Source: an uncultured Paracoccaceae bacterium
Lineage (GTDB): Bacteria; Pseudomonadota; Alphaproteobacteria; Rhodobacterales; Rhodobacteraceae
DNA: 64,000 nt
Direction: 5' to 3'
Assembly: GCA_938002605.1 (NCBI GenBank)
Contig: CALLAF010000033.1
Location: 1 to 64,000 of the forward strand
How positions within the stretch are numbered: the stretch's first letter is position 1; each line of letters begins with the position of its first letter. Shown piece after piece: positions 1 through 6,695 of the stretch. The notes beneath the pieces were generated by a model. It made no database searches. It was not told the DNA's origin and saw only the letters and a program-made list of their open reading frames with translations. Made by a program: the position numbers and the translations under genes.

Positions 1-277
1 CCTTACCAGTGCCCAAGAATCGTGACGCAAAATCGATCCCGTCTAGGTAACAATCTGGAAGCGCACTCCAGTTGACCTCGACACGTGGCATTTCGGCTTC
101 GACCAACTGACCTTGATACATTTCAAGAGGCAGGCGAAACGAACGCCCGCTAGCTGTTGTTCTCTCGATTTGTGCCACGTCGTTCAAAAGCAAAGCCCCC
201 TTTGAAGAGAGGGTGTTTTCTTTATGTGTCAGTACTTTGGCATCAATCAGGCGAATTGAGGCGAGTCGATTGAAAAA
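1..277 (-). CDS. Partial CDS of unknown function, cut by the left edge
   Basis: The minus strand is open from just after a TAG at 278-280 down to base 1, about 92 codons with no stop. The predicted peptide looks protein-like (it includes SFRLPLEMYQGQLVEAEMP and SALPDCYLDGIDFASRF). No in-frame ATG occurs near the 5' end, so the start is open: TTG at 193 or 187, or GTG at 178, are candidates, with a purine-rich GGGGG stretch just upstream of them. I do not recognise the family. The gene begins about 100-200 bases past the 3' end of tRNA-Thr and is AT-richer than what follows, so it could be the first gene of an integrated element, but that is inference. Confidence 0.4.
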
Positions 278-373
278 CTACGCGCTTAACGTGCTTGTTT
301 GAAAAATGTTTGAAAATCACGCTAGCACCAACTGAATGCGATGTGTTTTATTTAATGCTTTCAGTGGTTTAAA

Positions 374-449
374 TGGTGCCCCCACACGGACTCGAACCGC
401 GGACCTACTGATTACAAATCAGTTGCTCTACCAGCTGAGCTATAGGGGC
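374..449 (-). tRNA. tRNA-Thr (anticodon TGT)
   Basis: The minus strand folds as a cloverleaf. The acceptor arm pairs GCCCCTA with TGGGGGC, the D arm contains GCTCAGCTGGTAGAGC, the anticodon arm is CTGATTTGTAATCAG with TGT at its centre, and the T arm has GGTTCGAACCC. The discriminator is A and the 3' CCA is encoded (374-376). It stands alone, with no second tRNA next to it. Its 3' half is a typical target for tyrosine-recombinase elements. Confidence 0.97.
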
Positions 450-562
450 ACTGGTGTGCAGTTTCCTGCTTCGTCTTATCTACTGAGCGGCATATAGCAG
501 GGAGAAACTTGGCAATGCAATGGGGTTTTTGCCTCATTTGCAGAAAAATTTTTACAACCCTG

Positions 563-2218
563 TTACCGGTTTGTCCGCGCTAGTAATGCGACCGCTGCCA
601 GCCCCACCAAAGTAATCATCAACGCGGCGGGTGCGGCTTGGGAAATATTTTCGAGCGAGGCTTTTGCGTGCACGCGAGTGGCCAATGTTTCATAGCTAAA
701 CGGGCGTAAAAGCAAGGTTGCTGGCAGCTCTTTGACGCAATCCACAAAGACCAAAAGCAGCGCCGATCCGATGGAGGCTTTGACCAGTGGTAGATGCACG
801 GCCTTCAACGTCCCGCCTGCGCTTCGCCCAAGCGAGCGCGCGGCCATCGGCAAACTGGGGGATACGCGGCCCAACGCGGCGTCTGCCGTGCCCTGCCCAA
901 TCGCAAAGAATCGCACGACATAAGCCAGCACGAGCGCCGCCGCAGACCCGGTAAAGATCAGCCCCGGATCGCTAAACCCCATACGGACAAATGTGTCGGC
1001 CACGACATTATCAAATGTCGCCAAAGGTACGAGAATGCCAAGCCCCAAGACCGCCCCCGGAGCGGCATAGCCAATCGCCGTGACGGGCATCAACAGCGCG
1101 GGCAAGCGCTTGCGCGACAAGCGCACCCCGTAGACCATGAATACCCCGCCTAATACGGTCAAAACAGCGGCAATCCCACCGACGGTAACTGTATGGAACA
1201 GGGCGCGACGCAGGCCCGGCGCAACCCATTGCCCAGCATCAAACGCGTGGGTCATCAGCACACCAACGGGCAAGAGAAAACCGCCCATAACAGGGATCAG
1301 GCAGCACAGTGTCACCGCCCAAGCGCGCCAGCCGCGCAGCGCAACCGCAGTGACGGGGCGTTGCCCACGTGCGGAGCCAAAGAACTTGCTTTTACGGCGG
1401 CTCAGTTTTTCCAGTGTCACCAAAAGAATGATCAGCCCCAAAACACAGGTCGCCAGTTGCGCGGCACCTCCAAGGTTGCCGCCCTGCAACCAGACCGAAA
1501 AAATACCGGTGGTGAGCGTTTGCACCGCGAAATAATCGACAGTACCGAAATCATTCACAGTTTCCATCATCACCACCGCAACCCCGGCCGCAATTGCAGG
1601 CCGCGCCAGCGGCAGGCCAACCCGGTAAAAGCGCCCAAAGGCCCCTGCCCCAAGCGCTTGGGCGACCTCGTAAGCCGCACCAGATTGTTCGCGAAATGCG
1701 GCCCGCGCCAAAAGATAGACATAGGGGTACAGCGCCATGCTAAGCACCAAGATGGCAGCACCGCGTGTCCGAATGCCGGGGAACCAATAATCTTGGGCGG
1801 TTTGCCAGCCCATGACCTCGCGCAATGTGGTTTGTACTGGGCCCGCGTATTCCAAAAAATCGACCAACGCATAGGCCCCGACATAGGCAGGGACAGCCAG
1901 TGGCATTAACAACGCCCATTGCAAAATCCGCCGCCCCGGAAATTGATACATCACAACCATCCAGGCCGCCCCGGTGCCGATCATCGCCGTGAGCGCCCCG
2001 ACAGCAAACATCAGCACCGCCGTGTTTGTCAGATAGCGTGGCAAAGTTGTGCGCAACAAATGGGGCCAGATATTTTCGGTCGGGGTCAAGGCAAACCAAA
2101 TCACCGCGACAATCGGGATCAGCACCATCACAGCGATGCAAACCGCGCCAATTGACCATGGTGATACGCGCAGACGCGTTGGCTGTACGAGGGGTAACTG
2201 ACGTATTTGATCGGACAT
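563..2218 (-). CDS. Iron(III)-type ABC transporter permease, two fused permease domains
   Basis: This 551-residue inner-membrane protein has two tandem binding-protein-dependent permease domains, as in the FbpB/AfuB/SfuB group that carries ferric iron with a periplasmic binding protein and a cytoplasmic ATPase. About 12 hydrophobic segments can be seen. Two EAA-type loops that dock the ATPase lie near residues 184-206 (AQALGAGAFGRFYRVGLPLA) and 458-482 (ARSLGRSAGGTLKAVHLPLV). The length fits the fused form. No binding protein or ATPase gene adjoins it, so it is an orphan part here and the substrate is inferred from family resemblance. I saw no Fur, Irr or IscR box in the 80 bases upstream. 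Confidence 0.85.
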   Translation of the reverse strand: MSDQIRQLPLVQPTRLRVSPWSIGAVCIAVMVLIPIVAVIWFALTPTENIWPHLLRTTLPRYLTNTAVLMFAVGALTAMIGTGAAWMVVMYQFPGRRILQWALLMPLAVPAYVGAYALVDFLEYAGPVQTTLREVMGWQTAQDYWFPGIRTRGAAILVLSMALYPYVYLLARAAFREQSGAAYEVAQALGAGAFGRFYRVGLPLARPAIAAGVAVVMMETVNDFGTVDYFAVQTLTTGIFSVWLQGGNLGGAAQLATCVLGLIILLVTLEKLSRRKSKFFGSARGQRPVTAVALRGWRAWAVTLCCLIPVMGGFLLPVGVLMTHAFDAGQWVAPGLRRALFHTVTVGGIAAVLTVLGGVFMVYGVRLSRKRLPALLMPVTAIGYAAPGAVLGLGILVPLATFDNVVADTFVRMGFSDPGLIFTGSAAALVLAYVVRFFAIGQGTADAALGRVSPSLPMAARSLGRSAGGTLKAVHLPLVKASIGSALLLVFVDCVKELPATLLLRPFSYETLATRVHAKASLENISQAAPAALMITLVGLAAVALLARTNR

Positions 2219-2298
2219 AAATTTGCACTATCCGAAAGCAGTTTAACTGTCCAGAAATCCCCCTATGATACCCGCAGTCAGACCAAAAGGGTGAGCCC

Positions 2299-3180
2299 AT
2301 GCAAATTGCATATCACATCGGCGCGCATGGCATCGATGAGGATCGGTTGCTAAAATCAACCCTGCGCAATGCGGATGTATTGGTAAAAAACGGCATTGCC
2401 GTGCCCGGACCGGGGAAATACCGCAGCCTTATCCGCACAACGATTCAAGGGCTTGACGGCGTGCAACCTGCGCCTGGCACCCGTGACGTGCTGCTTGATA
2501 GTATCGTCGAAGACGATCGCGCGCGCCGTCTGCTTTTGGCAAATGGCAATTTCATCTGCGTGCCCAACCGGGTTTTTGAACATGGGATGTTTTATCCGCA
2601 GGCTGGGCCGAAGGTACGCGCCCTGCGCAGCCTTTTTCCCGGTGATGATCTTAGTCTGTTTTTCGCGATCCGGCATCCGGCAACTTTTTTGCAAGACCTG
2701 CTGCGGCGGCCCAAGGCGACAACATTTGCGTCCATTCTGGGCATCACCCACCCCGCAGACATCCGCTGGGCTGATGTCGTGCGGCGCATTCAGGCCGGCG
2801 CGCCAGACGCACAGATCACCGTTTGGTGCGAAGAAGACACGCCGCTACTTTGGCCCCAGCTGATCCGGCGATATACTGGCATCCCTGCGACCGCGCCAAT
2901 ACACGGCGGCTTAGATGCGCTTGATGGGTTGATGCAGCGCGAAGGGTTTAGTGAACTGCGCGACCAGTTAAACGCGGACCCTGGTGCCTCGGAACTTGCA
3001 CGTCAAAACATGATCGCGGATTGTTGGGAAGCCCATGCAATCCCCGGCGCAGATGACGTTGAAATCGACCTGCCAGAACTTGACGCCGCGCTCGTTCAGG
3101 CGATGACAGAAACCTATGAGGCCGATATCGCAGAAATTTCCGCGATGGCAGGTGTCACATTTGTTCTGCCATTCACCTAG
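2299..3180 (+). CDS. Hypothetical protein, 293 aa
   Basis: The start MQIAYHIGAHG is preceded by the purine-rich AAAAGGGTGAG. The protein is soluble, without signal peptide or membrane segment. An N-terminal YHIGAHGIDEDRLL stretch, a central FAIRHPATFLQDLL stretch and WADVVRRI followed by a CEEDTPLLWP segment resemble the layout of sulfotransferase-like hypothetical proteins common in roseobacters, but no PAPS-binding motif is clear. It is divergent from the permease gene with 80 bases between. The function is unknown; the call rests on length, good coding character and a plausible ribosome site. Confidence 0.8.
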   Translation: MQIAYHIGAHGIDEDRLLKSTLRNADVLVKNGIAVPGPGKYRSLIRTTIQGLDGVQPAPGTRDVLLDSIVEDDRARRLLLANGNFICVPNRVFEHGMFYPQAGPKVRALRSLFPGDDLSLFFAIRHPATFLQDLLRRPKATTFASILGITHPADIRWADVVRRIQAGAPDAQITVWCEEDTPLLWPQLIRRYTGIPATAPIHGGLDALDGLMQREGFSELRDQLNADPGASELARQNMIADCWEAHAIPGADDVEIDLPELDAALVQAMTETYEADIAEISAMAGVTFVLPFT

Positions 3181-3183
3181 CGC

Positions 3184-3441
3184 CTACATGCCCATCGCGG
3201 CCATATACATGTCCATCACGGCTTCTTCTTCGGCGATGTCATTTGCGTCGCGTTTGCGGATCGCGACAATCTTGCGTAGCACCTTGGTGTCATACCCGCG
3301 CCCTTTGGCTTCTGCCATGACTTCTTTTTGGGCTTCGGCAATATCCTTTTTTTCCGCCTCAAGGCGTTCGTAACGCTCGATAAATTGGCGCAGCTCGTCG
3401 CCAGCGACATTTGACACTGACTCGGTGACTTGATCGTTCAT
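3184..3441 (-). CDS. GapR-like DUF2312 nucleoid protein
   Basis: This 85-residue protein matches DUF2312: a central GDELRQFIERYERLEAEKK segment, a highly charged helix, GRGYDTKVLRKIVAIRKRD and an acidic C-terminal tail. The Caulobacter family member GapR binds over-twisted, AT-rich DNA ahead of forks and polymerases and stimulates topoisomerases. The start MNDQ at 3441 was chosen because AGGAGA lies just upstream and the family begins there; a longer open frame to 3510 has no support. It is convergent with the preceding gene, three bases apart. The sequence agrees closely with the family, so the call is firm; the role is from family knowledge. Confidence 0.93.
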   Translation of the reverse strand: MNDQVTESVSNVAGDELRQFIERYERLEAEKKDIAEAQKEVMAEAKGRGYDTKVLRKIVAIRKRDANDIAEEEAVMDMYMAAMGM

Positions 3442-3552
3442 GTCTGCTCTCCTGAAAGGTTTTTCATGTCCTAGCCCCTGCCCAGCAGCGCTGCAACCCT
3501 TGCATGGCACAGCTGCGCGCGTTAGGCGGGCATAAACGCAAGGAGGCAGGTT

Positions 3553-3768
3553 ATGGAAATCGTCGTTTGGATCGGGGCGGCCTTATCAGTCATTGGGCTG
3601 GTTGGGATCGTTTACAGCATCGTCGCCGTGGCCAAGGCAAAACGCGCGAACCTGTCCGACGAAGACCTGCGCGCCCGCGTTTCAAAAATCCTGCCAATCA
3701 ATTTGGTTGCGATGTTCGTATCGATGATTGGTCTGATGGCGGTCGTGGTCGGGGTTATGCTCGGCTAG
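3553..3768 (+). CDS. Small membrane protein, 71 aa
   Basis: The start MEIVVWIG follows a strong AAGGAGG ribosome site at about 3539-3545. Two hydrophobic helices (about residues 3-28 and 49-70) flank a short charged cytoplasmic or periplasmic loop (AKAKRANLSDEDLRARVSK). No enzyme motif is present. The last codons overlap the end of the converging ArsR gene by four bases. It is probably real, given its strong ribosome site and amphipathic layout, but its function is unknown. Confidence 0.75.
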   Translation: MEIVVWIGAALSVIGLVGIVYSIVAVAKAKRANLSDEDLRARVSKILPINLVAMFVSMIGLMAVVVGVMLG

Positions 3769-4079
3769 GTCGGGCAGAAGACCTCGTAAACACGTTCCAA
3801 AATCGGTCGCACACGTGGATCTGCCAGACGGTAACGCATGCTGCGCCCGTCACGTTCACACGTCACAAGCCCTTCACCGCGCAAACGTAATAGCTGCCCG
3901 GACACATAGGATTGGCTTGCACCCAATTGCTCTTCGAGCGCGCCGACACTTTGCTCACCCGGAACCAGCGCGCAAAGAATACGCAAACGCCCCGGGTTTG
4001 AGAGCGCCTTGAGCAAATCGGCCGCTTCTGCTGCAGCCGCGTCCATTTGATCTACAATCATTTCAATCGCTTCAGTCAT
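3765..4079 (-). CDS. ArsR-family repressor, SqrR/BigR persulfide-sensor type
   Basis: This 104-residue winged-helix protein carries the family run DLLKALSNPGRLRILCALV and the recognition helix SQSYVSGQLLRLR. Cysteines sit at positions 36 and 102 (starting from MTEA). Their spacing of 66 residues equals that of Cys41 and Cys107 of Rhodobacter SqrR, where a tetrasulfide link formed by sulfide-derived persulfide lifts repression. A third cysteine is at 74. A start at 4115 is possible, but the family begins near MTEA. The gene is divergent from two YeeE/YedE genes and a sulfur-transferase gene, so it probably represses them and itself through the palindrome at 4110-4133. Confidence in family is high, in sensing chemistry moderate. 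Confidence 0.9.
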   Translation of the reverse strand: MTEAIEMIVDQMDAAAAEAADLLKALSNPGRLRILCALVPGEQSVGALEEQLGASQSYVSGQLLRLRGEGLVTCERDGRSMRYRLADPRVRPILERVYEVFCPT

Positions 4080-4109
4080 GCAATCAGTACTACCATAAAA
4101 AATTTTACA

Positions 4110-4133
4110 TTCCAATATTGAAATGCATTGGAA
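4110..4133. promoter_or_regulatory. Candidate operator of the SqrR/BigR-like repressor
   Basis: A perfect seven-base inverted repeat, TTCCAAT and ATTGGAA, is separated by ten bases. Its left half also contains the palindrome CAATATTG (4113-4120). It lies in the 189-base region between the divergent repressor and transporter genes, 31 bases upstream of the repressor start, where an autoregulatory site is expected. The assignment to this repressor is inference. Confidence 0.55.
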
Positions 4134-4268
4134 AGCCGATATATTGGCCAGGACTAGAAAATGTGAATACCCCCTGATGTAAAGACATATTTGTTATTGG
4201 CGTGTGAAAATCAAGCCGATGTCAATCACTGTTCAGTGCGCTTGGGGCTAACCTGACAGGAAAACTAT

Positions 4269-4694
4269 ATGCATATTGACTGGATTTATGGGCTGATTGG
4301 GGGCGCAATCATCGGGATTGCGGGCGCCATTCTTCTTTTGTTTAACGCGCGGATCATGGGGGCCTCGGGGATCATCGGGGGCCTTGTTGACGGCAGCGGC
4401 AAAAGCGATTGGCAAGAACGCGCAGCCATGGTGGCCGGATTGTTCATCGTGCCCGGCATTGTCGCGCTGCTGATGGGCGGTTCCCAAACCAATGTGACAG
4501 GCAACTTTGTCGTGCTTATCGCGGCTGGTCTGCTTGTCGGCGTTGGGACGCGTTTGGCGAATGGCTGCACATCCGGCCACGGAGTTTGCGGGATTTCACG
4601 GCTCTCACTGCGCGGGATCGTTGCGACCGGGTTTTATATCGGCGCGGGCGGGCTTAGCGTTGTGATCTTTAAACATGTCTTGGGGGTTATCTAA
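4269..4694 (+). CDS. YeeE/YedE family half-transporter, first subunit
   Basis: This 141-residue integral membrane protein has four or five hydrophobic helices and the family signature NGCTSGHGVCGISR (cysteines near positions 100 and 107). YeeE/YedE proteins carry reduced sulfur compounds; TsuA takes up thiosulfate through such cysteines, and the short split forms (PmpA/PmpB) are tied to sulfide and sulfite handling. It is the first gene of an operon with the second half-subunit, whose ATG overlaps its TAA (TAATG). Regulation by the divergent SqrR-type repressor is likely. The exact substrate cannot be read from sequence. Confidence 0.9.
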   Translation: MHIDWIYGLIGGAIIGIAGAILLLFNARIMGASGIIGGLVDGSGKSDWQERAAMVAGLFIVPGIVALLMGGSQTNVTGNFVVLIAAGLLVGVGTRLANGCTSGHGVCGISRLSLRGIVATGFYIGAGGLSVVIFKHVLGVI

Positions 4695-5125
4695 TGCGGG
4701 TTTTTGTTTCATTTATTGTCGGCGCGACCTTTGGGGTCGGATTGCTGATCTCTGGCATGACAAACACAAATAAGGCGCAGGGCTGGCTTGATATTTTTGG
4801 CGCTTGGGATCCAACGCTGGCCTTTGTTATGGGGGGGGCGATTGTGCCAATGGCTATCGCATGGCAACTCACAAAAACGCGCAAACCTATCTACGCAGAT
4901 AGCTTTCCTTCCCCACCCGACCCAAAGATCGGTCGCAATTTGGTAATCGGGTCAACGTTGTTTGGCGCAGGCTGGGGCCTGGCAGGCCTTTGCCCCGGCC
5001 CTGCGGTTGCTTCGCTCAGCTTTGGCGGTGTCGGTGGGTTGACGTTCATGGTCGCGATGTTGATGGGCATGTTGATCGCACCGCGTGTGCGGACGCGTCT
5101 GGACCAACTGGCAACGGCAAGCTAA
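4694..5125 (+). CDS. YeeE/YedE family half-transporter, second subunit (DUF6691 type)
   Basis: This 143-residue membrane protein is the partner half of the preceding gene. It carries the signature FGAGWGLAGLCPGPAV, with a cysteine near position 100, and four hydrophobic helices. The two short proteins together match one full-length YeeE/YedE channel, so a heterodimer is expected. Translational coupling is indicated by the one-base TAATG overlap with the first subunit. It is followed ten bases later by a DUF442-type sulfur-transferase gene. The substrate (thiosulfate, persulfide or similar) is inferred from context. Confidence 0.9.
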   Translation: MRVFVSFIVGATFGVGLLISGMTNTNKAQGWLDIFGAWDPTLAFVMGGAIVPMAIAWQLTKTRKPIYADSFPSPPDPKIGRNLVIGSTLFGAGWGLAGLCPGPAVASLSFGGVGGLTFMVAMLMGMLIAPRVRTRLDQLATAS

Positions 5126-5135
5126 AAGACATCCT

Positions 5136-5561
5136 ATGGATATTAGACAGATCAGCCCGACCTACGCGGTTTCGCCACAAATTGATGTCGCGGACATCCC
5201 GGCCATTGCGGCGGCCGGGTTCACAACCATCATTTGCAACCGCCCCGACGCCGAAGTGCCGCCCAGCCATCAGGCAAACGCAATCGAAGCAGCAGCGCTT
5301 GCGGCCGGGCTGACATTTGTTGTCAATCCCGTCACCCATCAAGGGTTGAACATGGATATGGTGCAAAGCCAAAATGCGGCAATGGCGGCCTCTGACGGGC
5401 CGACACTGGCATATTGCGCCTCTGGCACCCGGTCGTCGATCGTTTGGTCATTGGGTCAAGCAGGGACAATGACGACCGATGATATCATCGCGGCTACCGC
5501 TGCCGCTGGCTATGATTTGGCCGGGATGCGCGCGCAACTGAACACCCTCGCGGCTGGCTAA
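5136..5561 (+). CDS. TIGR01244/DUF442 family sulfur transferase or phosphatase (Blh-like)
   Basis: The 141-residue protein begins MDIRQISPTYAVSPQIDVAD and has the active-site loop AYCASGTRS with Cys94 and Arg99, like a protein tyrosine phosphatase or rhodanese loop. In other bacteria this domain forms the N-terminal half of Blh, which works with BigR in sulfide oxidation. The ATG at 5136 was chosen because the upstream extension overlaps the preceding gene and lacks family similarity. It sits in one transcription unit with the YeeE/YedE pair. I infer a role in persulfide handling; the exact reaction is unknown. Confidence 0.88.
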   Translation: MDIRQISPTYAVSPQIDVADIPAIAAAGFTTIICNRPDAEVPPSHQANAIEAAALAAGLTFVVNPVTHQGLNMDMVQSQNAAMAASDGPTLAYCASGTRSSIVWSLGQAGTMTTDDIIAATAAAGYDLAGMRAQLNTLAAG

Positions 5562-6622
5562 TTATCCTCGAGCGCTGGAAACCCTTCGGCTGGGGCCATC
5601 GGGAAATCCAAATCGATGTCTGTTGTTTCATCTGACATTGGCAACAACGGGTCCACTGCGACATCTTCGGGTGCCGCGTCCATCATATCCCCTACGCCCA
5701 AGGCTGGCGGAGGGGCCATCGGTGCCCCGTCAAGCTCTGCTAGTTCAGGTGTCATTTCTTCCTCGATCCGCAGTGCACACATCCCGCCGACTTGGCCCAA
5801 CTTGGCTTGCGCAACCGTCTTGCCGTCGGGTGCAAGCAAGCGCACAGAGTTCACAGTGCACCCCGGTAAAGGCACAACTTGCCCGACGGTCAGCGATTGT
5901 GCGGCACCAATAGGCATCTGAAACCGATGCAGATGCGCATCTAAACATGCGGGTGCGGCGCTAATACTGGCCTGGAACGTCGTGGACCAATTGACGCAAG
6001 CCGGCGGTGCCTGCTCTGGTTCTTGGGTTACGGTAATGACGGGCAGCGCGATGACCAGATCCGCCTTGCGTTCAGCAACACCTAGATCAGTGGTCATGCG
6101 CACCACGCGGTAGGGACAATCGCGCAGATTCAACCCCGCCCAGCGTTTACTGTCAATCTGTTCATCCAGTTGAATATCATCCACCCAACCACCAAAAGAT
6201 GTCCCTGCCAACGCTTGCGGCAAAGCCGCAAGCAGAGCTGCCAACATCGGGTCACACATGGCTTTATCTGTGCCAGTTGCCGCGCGGTCTTCCGGTTTTT
6301 GCGCGCTAAGCCGCCCCATCGTTTGCATTTCAACCACGGCGGCGCGCAATTCCATATCCAGCGCAGCCAAACCAACAAGCTGGTCAGCACGCGTTAACCC
6401 GATGAGCAGCAGCCCATCTTCCATATCAGCCAACATTTCATCAAGCGGCAGAATTTGATCCGCGACCCCACCAACCGTCAGCACCAATCCGACGGTATCA
6501 TTCGCCGCCTTTGTCAACGCCAATCGCACCGCGCGCGACGAGGTGACAGGGCTGTTCCCCCTTGCCTGTTCATTTTGCCCCGCCATGCGCCGCAAAATAG
6601 ATGAATGTGTGCTTTCAGTCAT
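5558..6622 (-). CDS. FliM/FliN C-terminal (SpoA) domain protein, stand-alone
   Basis: This 354-residue soluble protein has a SpoA-like beta domain at about residues 216-288, with VGQVVPLPGCTVNSVRLL and KLGQVGGMCALRIEEE. SpoA domains form the C-ring of the flagellar motor and the sorting platform of type III secretion. The N-terminal two thirds resembles the middle part of FliM only weakly, and the C-terminal 65 residues are acidic and proline-rich. No other flagellar gene lies in the window. It overlaps the converging sulfur-transferase gene by four bases. Rhodobacterales FliM-like proteins are often annotated this way; a motor role is likely but not shown. Confidence 0.7.
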   Translation of the reverse strand: MTESTHSSILRRMAGQNEQARGNSPVTSSRAVRLALTKAANDTVGLVLTVGGVADQILPLDEMLADMEDGLLLIGLTRADQLVGLAALDMELRAAVVEMQTMGRLSAQKPEDRAATGTDKAMCDPMLAALLAALPQALAGTSFGGWVDDIQLDEQIDSKRWAGLNLRDCPYRVVRMTTDLGVAERKADLVIALPVITVTQEPEQAPPACVNWSTTFQASISAAPACLDAHLHRFQMPIGAAQSLTVGQVVPLPGCTVNSVRLLAPDGKTVAQAKLGQVGGMCALRIEEEMTPELAELDGAPMAPPPALGVGDMMDAAPEDVAVDPLLPMSDETTDIDLDFPMAPAEGFPALEDN

Positions 6623-6695
6623 ATGCCAGCCACAGAATGCCCGGTGCCAGATTAACCAACCATTGGTTACGGTAACCCTAACAAACTGCAGGTTT

